The notes beneath the pieces were generated by a model. That model saw only the letters and a program-made list of their open reading frames with translations, did no database searches and had not been told where the DNA came from. Positions 8,693 to 17,176 of a stretch of DNA of 64,000 bases are shown here, piece after piece. The translations under genes were made by a program, and so were the position numbers. Location of the stretch: the NCBI GenBank assembly GCA_017984215.1, contig JAGOAA010000005.1, positions 1 to 64,000 of the forward strand, given 5' to 3'. The stretch is from Cytophagaceae bacterium. Its GTDB lineage: Bacteria; Bacteroidota; Bacteroidia; Cytophagales; Spirosomataceae. Within the stretch, counting starts at the first letter, position 1, and the number at the start of each line of letters is the position of its first letter.

Positions 8693-9630
8693 TAATTATA
8701 ATAAAGTGTGGTAGGATTTAATTGGGGAGTCGTTCTCCAATCTACATATACCTTCAACTTTTCAGCTGAGAGCTTATATCCTTTAAATAGATTGACCAAA
8801 TAATCCATATTAAAATCGTAAGGATAATTCGCCATAACATCCAATGCTCCGCTAAACCAAGCATCATTTAAAATATCAACAAAATCAAAGGAGTTAATAC
8901 CTACATCAATAGTAATTGCATCATCGTGCCGAACACTTGTGGCCCAACCTTGGTAGATGAATCTTTCACTTGTTTTACAATAAGAAACCTCAGGCTTGCG
9001 ATGATAATAATCTAGCGACTCTGTTATTTGTGTAGTTTCATCTGCAAAGTGATTGACTTTTTTAAGTGCATTTACATAATAATCTTTACGAAATATCGCC
9101 ATGGCAACAATAAAGATTTTGTATACATCTGCGAGGCTTTGAATGGGTGGATTAATTCTATGAATGAACAAATCATTCCATAATTTATATTTCCGAACAA
9201 TGTGTTTATCCTCTTCAAGTTGATTGTATTCCCCCCACCAAAGTTTGCAAATGACAGAATTCTCATTCAATAACACGGATTCGAAGTCCTTGAGATCAAT
9301 CATATGCACAAACCACGTATCATCTTCAATTAGTAAGAAATAATCATTGGTATCCTTCGAAATTTCACGAAGCCAAAAACTTGCGGGATCTCCATAAAGC
9401 TCCTTAGCCCTTTGCGAATTACCAGAACGGATTAAATCATACTTACTTCCATCGCAATTGGCTACCCAACTTATTTCCGGAAATAATTGAATTAGTTTAA
9501 GCTTATACTCCTCTTGGGTGCCATCGTCAAGAATTATAATTTTATCGAAATTACGAACATTAAAAAGCACGGAACGAATACATCGTTCTAGATAGAATGG
9601 ACGATTGAACGTTTTTATGTAGATATTCAT
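8692..9630 (-). CDS. GT-A-like glycosyltransferase
   Basis: A 312-residue protein. MNIYIKTFNRPFYLERCIRS at residues 1-20 is the GT2-type first strand and NRP loop, KIIILDDGTQ at about 30-39 fits the second strand with acidic pair, and YFLLIEDDTWF at about 96-106 supplies the metal-binding acidic cluster. Family membership suggests transfer of a sugar from a nucleotide donor. It does not contain predicted membrane segments. The gene overlaps the Wzy-like gene upstream by 4 bases and shares one base with the next gene, so the three are clearly co-translated. Donor and acceptor are not deducible. Confidence 0.7.
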   Translation of the reverse strand: MNIYIKTFNRPFYLERCIRSVLFNVRNFDKIIILDDGTQEEYKLKLIQLFPEISWVANCDGSKYDLIRSGNSQRAKELYGDPASFWLREISKDTNDYFLLIEDDTWFVHMIDLKDFESVLLNENSVICKLWWGEYNQLEEDKHIVRKYKLWNDLFIHRINPPIQSLADVYKIFIVAMAIFRKDYYVNALKKVNHFADETTQITESLDYYHRKPEVSYCKTSERFIYQGWATSVRHDDAITIDVGINSFDFVDILNDAWFSGALDVMANYPYDFNMDYLVNLFKGYKLSAEKLKVYVDWRTTPQLNPTTLYYN

Positions 9631-10715
9631 TCGGGCTTGATCGTAGGTTTTCTCGCTTTCAAATAATAATACATAAAAACGGGAAGTATAATAAATATGT
9701 GATAAAATGCCGCACGATATCGAAGAGCTGAGCCCGAATTAAATACACCAAAAGGGTAATGCATGATCATGGTCAAAACAATCACATAGAAAAGCATAAA
9801 CAAAAAGTATTGGGATATTGATTTTAATTTTACTTGAAGGATAATCCCTAATATCAAATAATAAAGTATGTAACCTACAAAAATCAAACTCTCGAAAAAG
9901 AAAGGGAAATAAACAGGCCTTTTGATCGCCTCACTGAACGTTGGCCCAATCAAGGCAATGATTGAACCACTAAACATTTTGGCATAATAGTCTGAACTCG
10001 TTACCCAAAAATTAGCATTTCGCGATGCCCCTGCATCATCAAAGCCGATAAAATAAGCTTCCGCAATATCGACAAACCCACCATCATTTATAAATGGTAA
10101 TGCTACCACATAAACGATATAAGAAAAGCATGCGAGTAAGAAAATATTTAACAAAAGTATACTCTTCGATTTTAAAGAGGCTTTTTGAGTAAATAGCACG
10201 AAACTAAAAAAGGAGATTAATCCAATGGAATAATGAGGCCTAACCAATAGAGATAGCAGTATACATATCGCAATTAGCAAACGATTTGTCAACTTCTTCC
10301 CATACAAAATTTCAAAAAGTCCGCCCATTATTATCCCAGTTGTGAAAACATTGAACGACTCTTTTCCTGAAACAGAGGTCCACATTGCAAAATCTGGCAG
10401 GCTCAGCATAAAGATTACGCCCCACATTCCCATATTACTTATACCAGACCTCTTTAAACAATAATTCAAACCATAAAAAGAAAGAATACAAAAGAGTAAA
10501 TGGCTTGCCAAAGGTGTACTAAACAAGCGTGTAGTTGTACCCGCAATTAAATCAATTAATGAGGTCCTGTTGATTAACGAATCAATTGAAAGTTCAGCCT
10601 CAGATGTAGTATAACGATCTGAATCACCCAATGCAGAAAACCTTGAAAATACATATACTCCGAAAAAAATATAAAATACTTTAACGAAGAAATACGACTT
10701 TAATAGTTTCGTCAA
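9627..10715 (-). CDS. Wzy-like O-antigen/exopolysaccharide polymerase candidate
   Basis: A 362-residue integral membrane protein with roughly nine to eleven hydrophobic segments and a long hydrophilic loop near residues 210-255 (FINDGGFVDIAEAYF to SDYYAKMFS), a topology typical of Wzy. Wzy proteins are poorly conserved, so the assignment rests on topology, on the flippase in the same operon, and on the absence of another polymerase candidate. The segment SVSGKESFNVFTTG at about 112-125 and a basic LLVRPHYSIGL at about 155-165 resemble short conserved loops in EpsG/Wzy-like proteins. It is followed by a GT gene with a 4-base overlap and preceded directly by the aminotransferase stop. Confidence 0.65.
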   Translation of the reverse strand: MTKLLKSYFFVKVFYIFFGVYVFSRFSALGDSDRYTTSEAELSIDSLINRTSLIDLIAGTTTRLFSTPLASHLLFCILSFYGLNYCLKRSGISNMGMWGVIFMLSLPDFAMWTSVSGKESFNVFTTGIIMGGLFEILYGKKLTNRLLIAICILLSLLVRPHYSIGLISFFSFVLFTQKASLKSKSILLLNIFLLACFSYIVYVVALPFINDGGFVDIAEAYFIGFDDAGASRNANFWVTSSDYYAKMFSGSIIALIGPTFSEAIKRPVYFPFFFESLIFVGYILYYLILGIILQVKLKSISQYFLFMLFYVIVLTMIMHYPFGVFNSGSALRYRAAFYHIFIILPVFMYYYLKARKPTIKPE

Positions 10716-11816
10716 TTAGTAATTATTTAATAATTCGATGATGGAATCTACTTCTCCCATTGTTAATACAGGACTTAAAGGAATACTGATAATCGACTCA
10801 TGTATTAGTTCCGAAATCGGATATTGACAATCGTTCAACTCCTTAAAAGCAACTTGTTTATGGGGAGGAATCGGATAGTGAATGACCGTTTGAACAGCAT
10901 GTTTCTCCATATAAACGCGCAACTTCTCGCGCTCTTTCGTTCTTACGACAAATACATGCCATACATGCGACTGATCATTGAGAAGATTGGGTAAGACCAA
11001 TTTATCGTTTTTAATACCGGCCAAATAGCGCGAGGCTACTAATCTTCGGTGAGCAGTTTCTTCGTTTAGGTATTTCAATTTAACACTAAGAATTGCGGCT
11101 TGTACCTCATCTAATCTACTATTAACACCCTTGAATTGGTTTTCATATTTCACCTTAGAACCGTAATTCATCAAGGCACGAATGCAATTTGCCAATAGTG
11201 GGTCATTAGTGGTCACTGCACCTGCATCACCTAAAGCACCCAAATTCTTTCCCGGATAAAAACTAAACCCTGCAGCATCTCCTAAATTTCCTGCCAATTT
11301 ACCATTTTGATCTTCGGCACCATGCGATTGAGCACAATCTTCGATGACCTTTAACTGATATTTTTTCGCAATTTTAGAAATTGCATCCATATCAGACAAT
11401 TGACCATATAAATGTACAGGTAAGATAGCTACCGTTTTTTCGGTAATTTTTGACTCAATTAGACTAGCATCAATTGTATAAGTAGACAATTCGCAATCCA
11501 CGAGTATGGGCACTAAATTGTTATCCGTGATTGACAAAATACTAGCGATATAGGTATTTGCAGGTACAATAATTTCATCGCCCTCCTTAAAAATACCTAG
11601 CTCCTTGTACGCACGAATAATTAAAGTTAAAGCATCTAGACCATTAGCTACACCAATTGCATGATTACAACCACAATAAGCAGCAAATTGCTCTTCAAAA
11701 CTTTTCACTTCTTCACCCAAGATATACCAGCCCGAATCCAAAACACGCGTAAATGCATCGAGTATTTCTTCTCGATATTGCATATTGATTGCCTTTAAAT
11801 CAAGAAACTTAATCAT
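10716..11816 (-). CDS. DegT/DnrJ/EryC1/StrS aminotransferase, FdtB/QdtB-like
   Basis: A PLP-dependent sugar aminotransferase of 366 residues. The pyridoxal lysine is K190 in [17 protein letters not shown]159 and Q163 lie in [11 protein letters not shown], and NGLDAL at 58-63 binds phosphate. With the two ketoisomerases and the acyltransferase just upstream, the natural role is amination of a dTDP-3-keto-6-deoxyhexose at C3, as done by FdtB and QdtB in the making of dTDP-Fuc3NAc or dTDP-Qui3NAc. Its start overlaps the acyltransferase gene by 8 bases. Which epimer is made cannot be told from sequence by eye. The dTDP-glucose genes rmlA and rmlB needed for the precursor are not in the window. 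Confidence 0.88.
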   Translation of the reverse strand: MIKFLDLKAINMQYREEILDAFTRVLDSGWYILGEEVKSFEEQFAAYCGCNHAIGVANGLDALTLIIRAYKELGIFKEGDEIIVPANTYIASILSITDNNLVPILVDCELSTYTIDASLIESKITEKTVAILPVHLYGQLSDMDAISKIAKKYQLKVIEDCAQSHGAEDQNGKLAGNLGDAAGFSFYPGKNLGALGDAGAVTTNDPLLANCIRALMNYGSKVKYENQFKGVNSRLDEVQAAILSVKLKYLNEETAHRRLVASRYLAGIKNDKLVLPNLLNDQSHVWHVFVVRTKEREKLRVYMEKHAVQTVIHYPIPPHKQVAFKELNDCQYPISELIHESIISIPLSPVLTMGEVDSIIELLNNY

Positions 11817-12282
11817 TGTTGGAATTTATTTTGCGGACAAATTTAGCAGGAGAACCATACCAAAGTTCATTTGGTGGGACGTCTTGCGTGACCAAACTAC
11901 CAGCGCCAATCATCGCATTTTGGCCAATTTCAACGCCACCTAAAATGATACTACCAGCGCCTATACTTGCACCTTTTTTAATTAAGGTATTTTGAAATTG
12001 GTTGGGGTAAGATTTGGACCTTGGATATTTATCATTTGTAAATGTAACATTGGGACCAATAAACACTCTATCCTCGACTCTAATACCATCCCACAAATAA
12101 ACACCGCTTTTTATTGTGACTTCATCGCCGATTATTACATCATTCTCGATGAAAGTATGCGCACATATATTACAATTTTCGCCAATAACCGCATGTGGCA
12201 AAATGACAACGAATTGCCAAATACTAGTTTCCTGTCCTATCGTGTTTGATTGCACATCAGATAATGGGTGAATTTTAGCCAT
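11809..12282 (-). CDS. left-handed beta-helix N-acyltransferase, FdtC/QdtC-like
   Basis: A 157-residue hexapeptide-repeat transferase. Repeats of the I/V-G-x-x-x-x type run through the chain ([42 protein letters not shown]), and the conserved loop FTNDKYPRS at about 80-88 is seen in the acetyltransferases that act on dTDP- or UDP-3-amino-sugars (FdtC, QdtC, WbpD). It most likely N-acetylates the 3-amino group installed by the adjacent aminotransferase. It overlaps its neighbours by 8 bases on each side, so the biosynthetic module is translated as a tight unit. Acyl donor, presumably acetyl-CoA, is inferred from the family. Confidence 0.87.
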   Translation of the reverse strand: MAKIHPLSDVQSNTIGQETSIWQFVVILPHAVIGENCNICAHTFIENDVIIGDEVTIKSGVYLWDGIRVEDRVFIGPNVTFTNDKYPRSKSYPNQFQNTLIKKGASIGAGSIILGGVEIGQNAMIGAGSLVTQDVPPNELWYGSPAKFVRKINSNND

Positions 12283-12691
12283 TTTTATAGTTTAATAATT
12301 CATTGTAATCTCTAATATAATCTGAAGCATCATACAAGTCAGACGCTAATACAAGGCAAACAGAACCACTTGAGAAATTAATCTCAGAAGCCCATATGCC
12401 AGGGGGAATATAAAGACCTACATTCGACCTATTTAACTGAAATATTTTTTGGTCTACACCATCATTGACCAGAACCTCAAAAGAGCCTGAAGCTGCAACC
12501 AAAAATTGATGACATTTTTTATGTGCATGTGCTCCTCGGGATTCCCCACCAGGAATATCGTATAGATAGAACACGCGTTGAATTTGAAATGGCAAATGAC
12601 CATCATTGTTCAAAAATGAAATATTTCCGCTTCTATTAAGAACCTTCTCTACGTCTAGTATTCTACAATCTGCTAAAGAAGAATTTTTCAT
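12275..12691 (-). CDS. FdtA/QdtA-type dTDP-4-keto-6-deoxyglucose 3,4-ketoisomerase, copy with intact HAH
   Basis: A 138-residue cupin of the WxcM-like/FdtA/QdtA family, which shifts the keto group of dTDP-4-keto-6-deoxyglucose from C4 to C3. The chain has [11 protein letters not shown], then [20 protein letters not shown] at about 52-71 with both histidines of the HAH catalytic motif, [12 protein letters not shown], and the ending [12 protein letters not shown]. These match FdtA/QdtA closely in order and spacing. It is the second of two tandem paralogues: its start shares a base with the stop of the other copy. It is the better candidate for the classical isomerase because the other copy lacks the second histidine. 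Confidence 0.88.
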   Translation of the reverse strand: MKNSSLADCRILDVEKVLNRSGNISFLNNDGHLPFQIQRVFYLYDIPGGESRGAHAHKKCHQFLVAASGSFEVLVNDGVDQKIFQLNRSNVGLYIPPGIWASEINFSSGSVCLVLASDLYDASDYIRDYNELLNYKNG

Positions 12692-13113
12692 TATACTCCC
12701 TTTTTAATTCTTTCTGAAAACTCATTAAAATCTCTTACATAATCGGACGCATCGTATACGCTACTTGAGAAATGTAAGGATAACGCATTTGTTGAAAAAT
12801 TTTCCATATGCCTCCATGTCATAGGTGGCAAATAAAGTCCCATATAGGAACGATTTAATGTGATTTTGTCAATGTTACCCAATCCATCTTTGATAACAAT
12901 ATCGAAACTTCCTGATAAAGCAACAATGAACTCATGTTGAGTCTCAAAAGCATGCCCTCCTCTAAACTCACCTCCTGGCACATCGTAAATCCAAAAAACA
13001 CGTGCGATGTCAAAAGGTATTTGAGATTGATTTTGGATAAATGTGAGATTCCCACGTTCATCTTCGATCTTAGGTAGCGTAATTAATTGAACTTTGTTTT
13101 TGTTATTTTCCAT
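12691..13113 (-). CDS. FdtA/QdtA-type cupin ketoisomerase paralogue with HAF in place of HAH
   Basis: A 140-residue WxcM-like cupin, clearly a paralogue of the next gene. Shared features are RVFWIYDVPGG, FRGGHAF-x-x-QHEFIVALSGS, LNRS-x-x-GLYLPP and YDASDYVRDFNEF. In this copy the HAH motif reads HAF, and the strand that reads [10 protein letters not shown] in its partner reads HFSSSVYDAS. In FdtA the two histidines of this motif are, from memory, the acid/base residues, so this copy may differ in stereochemistry or substrate or may act as a partner subunit. It lies 10 bases after the regulator gene and shares one base with the next gene. Family is secure; activity is open. Confidence 0.82.
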   Translation of the reverse strand: MENNKNKVQLITLPKIEDERGNLTFIQNQSQIPFDIARVFWIYDVPGGEFRGGHAFETQHEFIVALSGSFDIVIKDGLGNIDKITLNRSYMGLYLPPMTWRHMENFSTNALSLHFSSSVYDASDYVRDFNEFSERIKKGV

Positions 13114-13123
13114 TAAATAAATC

Positions 13124-13657
13124 TTACTCCATCATCTTCATCCACTTACCCCCCACCATCATCCCCTCACTAAACTCCCCCTTACCAAAAACCCCCACCC
13201 GTACCTTCTTCTGAATCAAAGGCTCCACCTTCTCAATCAACTGATATAAATACGGTCGGTCCACATTGCCCACCAACACCAAATCCACAAAGGGCGAATT
13301 CCGACCCTCTGCTAGCTCCCCCGTCAAATATACCTGGTCCACATTCCCCAGTTTCATTATGATCTGATCCACAATCTGATCCAAACCCACAAACTGCAGA
13401 ATAATCCCACGCAAAGTTTGAAACATCGGATGCGCCTGATTCACCACATAATGCTTCACTTTAGCATTCGCCTCCTCCTCCTGCACCTGAATCAAATGCA
13501 TCTCCTGCAATTTATTCAACTCCAAACGCACCGTATTGCTGCTCACCCCTAAATCGCGCTCCAATCCCCGCAAATAAACCTTGCTGACCGGATTCAACAA
13601 CAATTTGGTTAGCAATGCTACCCGAATCTTCCCCGAAAATAATGAATCTAATACCAA
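13124..13657 (-). CDS. winged-helix transcriptional regulator at the head of the polysaccharide operon
   Basis: The frame is open back to 13777 but without ATG. A TTG-N19-TAAATTTG promoter inside that stretch (13732-13761) places the transcript start near 13727, so the start must lie downstream. The best candidate is a TTG at 13657, after GAAGG, which gives LVLDSLFSGKIRVALL and 177 residues, like the LDTLF-type opening of related Cytophagales regulators. GTG codons at 13696 and 13687 are alternatives. The N-terminal half is a winged helix (YLRGLERDLGVSSNTVRLELNKL). The C-terminal half (VYLTGELAEG, VDLVLVGNVDRPYL) resembles the small nucleotidyltransferase-like domains often joined to such helices. 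It is the first gene of the operon, so self-regulated control is likely. Confidence 0.75.
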   Translation of the reverse strand: MVLDSLFSGKIRVALLTKLLLNPVSKVYLRGLERDLGVSSNTVRLELNKLQEMHLIQVQEEEANAKVKHYVVNQAHPMFQTLRGIILQFVGLDQIVDQIIMKLGNVDQVYLTGELAEGRNSPFVDLVLVGNVDRPYLYQLIEKVEPLIQKKVRVGVFGKGEFSEGMMVGGKWMKMME

Positions 13658-13731
13658 AATACCTTCGCCTGAAACGGCTTCGCCCACCTGAGTCACAGAA
13701 ACCCAAGGCAGACTGATACAATATTGAGTAA

Positions 13732-13761
13732 CAAATTTATCAAATATTGAACACGCTACAA
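13732..13761 (-). promoter_or_regulatory. promoter of polysaccharide operon, TTG-N19-TAAATTTG
   Basis: On the minus strand, TTG (13759-13761) is followed after 19 bases by TAAATTTG (13732-13739), an exact fit to the Bacteroidota housekeeping sigma pattern TTG-N19-23-TAnnTTTG. Transcription would start near 13727, inside the long open frame of the regulator gene, which argues for a downstream start codon there. Confidence 0.65.
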
Positions 13762-13815
13762 GTTTTTCAACGAGCAATTATCCATCGGTCGCGCAATTAT
13801 ATTTACTTTGCAGCT

Positions 13816-15390
13816 ATGAATAACACACAGAAATTTAGCATCAGCCTTTGCCTTGGCATCGCCTTGCTTTTTTTCTGGCAAATCACCCGGGTCTCCAACA
13901 ATAGTCCCTACCTCGATGACGTCAATTTCATCGACTTCATCCTGCATTTCGCAAATCCTAAACAAAGCATTAGCGACTTATTGACCCAATTGTTCATGGT
14001 CGACAACAACCACATGGCTGTTGTACCTAAATTAGGACTTAGTTTGCAATACCTGCTGTTTCAAGACATCAACTTCAAACGAATCTTACTGATCAGCGCA
14101 TTCCAACTCGCCCTCATCGGCACCTGGTTTATCTGGCAATTCAAGCGGACGAACAAACCGTATTGGATGGCGCTGCCGATCGTATTTTTGTGGTTCCAAC
14201 CGCAATATTATGAAATCTCCAACTGGGCTATGACGGGCATCCAACAAAGTTCAGTCATCCTATTCAGCATTTTAGCACTCGAATGCATTTCAAAACCCGG
14301 GAAAAAATATTTTATCTCGGCCAATGTATGCGCCGGCCTCGCCTTTTATTCCTTTGGTAGCGGTGTGCTAGCATTTGCCGGAATCGGCTATTATTTGTTA
14401 GCCAATAAACGCTACCGCGAAATTCTTTGGCTCATACCACTTCCCGTAATCCTCTTAGCATCCTATGTTTACATGAGGCAATTGGGCAGTGTCGCAGATA
14501 CGAGTACCATCCAGTTATCGCATGCGATTCCATTTTTCTTCAACCTCACCGGAACAATCGCCATGGTCATTTCTTCCCATGCCACTGAAGCCGCATGGAT
14601 ATTGGGAATAATCCTGCTCGTATTGGCCATTGGAGGCTTAGCGAAAATCAATCATCAGTCCAAAATTTCTGCATTGATACTCATGCTTTTGGCAAACTGC
14701 CTCCTGATTGTCATCAGTCGGGATGGCCTCGGCATTTACATGGTCAGCCGATTTGCGACCTTGAGCCCACTACTCGCCATGTGTTTGTATTTGCTGTATT
14801 TACCCAAAATTTCGAATAAAATTGTTCTCGGGATTGTCCTGTTATCTGGCGCATTTTGGGCGGGTTCCTATGTGCAATACTTACCCGTGATGTACAATCA
14901 AAAACACCAAGCCACTGCCGAGGCGGCTAACTGGTCGCGCAACCGCGCATGGACCTATGCCTCGGAACGTTTCCAATCGAATGCGGCTGGAATCCTCATC
15001 CCAAGCTACAACCAAGGTCTCTGGAAAAGTGAAAATACGATCTTCAGCGACCACCAACTTAAGTTATGTCTAGCGTATAAAAGCAAGGCTTTTTCCATGC
15101 GTGAGGAAAACCAAAAGCTTACGATTGATGATTTCCCTTTTGAAACAGGCCTTCAGCTACCCTATTATTTAATTTTTATCAATACGCTGACGCCCAATAA
15201 GGCTTACGTCAAAAACATTGAATTTAGACCCAGCAGCAAGAAAAACTTACTATTCCATGGCCAATGGCTATCAAATAGTGGGATTGTCAATCTACAACAA
15301 GCCCAACTAGCAAAAGGAACATACCAAATCTATGTTTACGATCCAGGCAGTCAACGCTTTTGGAAAACAAATAGGACTTTTCTGCGCTAG
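13816..15390 (+). CDS. multi-pass membrane protein, possible GT-C-type glycosyltransferase
   Basis: A protein of 524 residues when started at the ATG at 13816; the frame is open to 13747 but that stretch overlaps the divergent promoter region. About ten to eleven hydrophobic segments span the first 370 residues, followed by a soluble domain of about 150 residues. An acidic pair right after the first helix (SPYLDDVNF) resembles the catalytic loop of GT-C enzymes such as PMT/ArnT, and a basic-aromatic loop (FKRTNKPYW) follows. This is suggestive only, since no family was recognised outright. It is divergent from the polysaccharide operon and 35 bases ahead of the ABC genes. Confidence 0.6.
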   Translation: MNNTQKFSISLCLGIALLFFWQITRVSNNSPYLDDVNFIDFILHFANPKQSISDLLTQLFMVDNNHMAVVPKLGLSLQYLLFQDINFKRILLISAFQLALIGTWFIWQFKRTNKPYWMALPIVFLWFQPQYYEISNWAMTGIQQSSVILFSILALECISKPGKKYFISANVCAGLAFYSFGSGVLAFAGIGYYLLANKRYREILWLIPLPVILLASYVYMRQLGSVADTSTIQLSHAIPFFFNLTGTIAMVISSHATEAAWILGIILLVLAIGGLAKINHQSKISALILMLLANCLLIVISRDGLGIYMVSRFATLSPLLAMCLYLLYLPKISNKIVLGIVLLSGAFWAGSYVQYLPVMYNQKHQATAEAANWSRNRAWTYASERFQSNAAGILIPSYNQGLWKSENTIFSDHQLKLCLAYKSKAFSMREENQKLTIDDFPFETGLQLPYYLIFINTLTPNKAYVKNIEFRPSSKKNLLFHGQWLSNSGIVNLQQAQLAKGTYQIYVYDPGSQRFWKTNRTFLR

Positions 15391-15425
15391 ACAAAACAAA
15401 ATGGGCGAATGGGCGTTACGATACT

Positions 15426-16334
15426 ATGTCAAATCCAATCGTCAGCATCAAACATCTTTCCAAACATTTTGGAAATTTTCATGCCGTTCAAGATGTCAAT
15501 ATCACCGTCAATTCGGGTGATGTTTATGGCTTCCTAGGACCCAATGGAGCCGGTAAAAGTACCACCATGCGCTGCATGCTATCGCTTATCCAAGCCGACA
15601 AAGGTTCCATTGAGCTTTTTGGCAAATCCATTCAAAACCATCGGAGTGAAATCCTATCGCAGGTGGGTTGCCTCATCGAAAAGCCCGACTTCTATAAATA
15701 CCTCAGCGCTTTTCAAAACCTACAAATCTTCTCACGCATCTCCGGAAAACCATCCACCAAAAAGGAAATTCTTGAAATGCTTGAATTTGTGGGACTCGAA
15801 GGGCGCGAAAAAGATCATGTCAGTGGCTTCTCGCATGGCATGCGGCAGCGGCTCGGCATTGCGCAGACACTCCTGCACCAACCGGAATTAATCGTACTCG
15901 ACGAACCCACAACTGGGCTAGATCCTCAAGGGATCATCGATATGCGTAATTTAATTCTACGTCTTAAAAATGAGCAGAAAAAAACGATCATCTTCTCGTC
16001 ACATAATTTGAGTGAGGTCGAATTAATTTGCAATCGCATGGTCATCATTCACAAAGGCAAAAGCATCGTGGAAGGTGATGTTCACGCATTACTCAACGAG
16101 GAGGAGCAAATTATTAGACTGCAAACCGCTTCGGATTCCCTGCAGTCTTTGTTGGCATTATTACAAGGTCAAGGTTCCCCCGTGCAAATCAATGAGAATT
16201 CAGTCGAAATGAGCATTAGCAAGGAGCAAATCCCGAGCCTGAATGCACAACTCGTAAACGCAGGAATTCCCATTTTTGCCATCGAAGCAAAACGCAAATT
16301 AGAAGACTACTTCATTAATTTACTCGCCTCATGA
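15426..16334 (+). CDS. ABC-2 type transporter ATP-binding protein
   Basis: A 302-residue ABC ATPase of the BcrA/CcmA/NatA type. Walker A GPNGAGKST is at residues 38-46, a modified signature SGFSHGMRQRL at about 138-148, Walker B LIVLDEPTTGLDPQG at about 157-171 and the H-loop SSHNLSEVE at about 197-205. The C-terminal 80 residues form the regulatory extension common in this group. It overlaps the permease by 4 bases. Such pairs export small lipids, peptides or drugs, and the substrate here cannot be told. The signature reads SHGM where the usual form is SGGQ, which is normal for this subfamily. Confidence 0.9.
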   Translation: MSNPIVSIKHLSKHFGNFHAVQDVNITVNSGDVYGFLGPNGAGKSTTMRCMLSLIQADKGSIELFGKSIQNHRSEILSQVGCLIEKPDFYKYLSAFQNLQIFSRISGKPSTKKEILEMLEFVGLEGREKDHVSGFSHGMRQRLGIAQTLLHQPELIVLDEPTTGLDPQGIIDMRNLILRLKNEQKKTIIFSSHNLSEVELICNRMVIIHKGKSIVEGDVHALLNEEEQIIRLQTASDSLQSLLALLQGQGSPVQINENSVEMSISKEQIPSLNAQLVNAGIPIFAIEAKRKLEDYFINLLAS

Positions 16335-17176
16335 TATTTCTATACAGCACCTACAATGAATTAATCAAAATAGCGCTAAAACCACGCAGCTATTTGGGGC
16401 TTGCTGCCATCACGGGCTTAGTGGGAATCATTCTGTTTGCGCTAAAGGCAGATGGCATGTCCATGATTTCCTTCGTAACTGCATCTTTTGAGCAAACCTT
16501 ACGTTTTGAAGGAGAGGTACTTAATGGGAATCTCGTTGCCTTCATCATTTTACAAATGTTGATCGTGCACATACCGCTATTGGTCGCGCTGGTAACAGGC
16601 GATTTGATATCGGGAGAAGCGGCCATGGGTACCTTACGAATGCTGGCTACGAAACCGATATCGCGCCGACAACTTTTAGGGTCCAAATTTTTGGCAGGTG
16701 GTATCTATACGTTATTGATCGTTATTTGGCTAGGCGTACTCGCAGTAGTCGTGGGCCGTTGGCTTTTTGGTCCCGGAGATTTAATGGTTTTGAACTCCGA
16801 CGGATTGGTAATTTTACAGGAGAACGATGTGCTTTGGCGTTACGCGGGGGCTTTTTGTGTTGCCTTTTTCGCCTTATTGACGATCAGTAACCTTTCGATT
16901 TGCCTGTCATGTTTCTCGGACAACTCGATCGGACCTATTGTATCCACGATGGCAATCATCTTGTTGTTTACGATTATCGGCACGCTTGATGTACCCGTTT
17001 TTGATCCGATACGCCCTTACTTATTTACCACACACATGGCCTCATGGCGCTCCTTTTTCGAAGATCCCTTGCCTTGGGAGTCCATTCGAAATTCGCTCGT
17101 GATTTTGACATTACATCATGTCTTATTTGTGACTGTTGCCTTGTTTGCTTTTAACCGAAAAGATATCACCGTCTAA
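16331..17176 (+). CDS. ABC-2 type transporter permease
   Basis: A 281-residue integral membrane protein with six predicted helices and the ABC-2 hallmark GDLISGEAAMGTLRMLATKPISRRQLLGSKF at its core (residues about 89-119, with the invariant Glu and the Thr-Leu-Arg before the next helix). It partners the ATPase directly upstream, whose stop it overlaps by 4 bases, and shares one base with the next gene. It sits in the inner membrane. The first segment begins ELIKIALKPRSYLG, the amphipathic elbow helix typical of this family. The transported compound is unknown. Confidence 0.88.
   Translation: MIFLYSTYNELIKIALKPRSYLGLAAITGLVGIILFALKADGMSMISFVTASFEQTLRFEGEVLNGNLVAFIILQMLIVHIPLLVALVTGDLISGEAAMGTLRMLATKPISRRQLLGSKFLAGGIYTLLIVIWLGVLAVVVGRWLFGPGDLMVLNSDGLVILQENDVLWRYAGAFCVAFFALLTISNLSICLSCFSDNSIGPIVSTMAIILLFTIIGTLDVPVFDPIRPYLFTTHMASWRSFFEDPLPWESIRNSLVILTLHHVLFVTVALFAFNRKDITV

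Noticed and set aside
13658-13777. The 5' extension of the regulator frame to 13777
   Set aside because: It begins with TTG, has no ATG and contains an exact promoter, so most of it should lie upstream of the transcript start.
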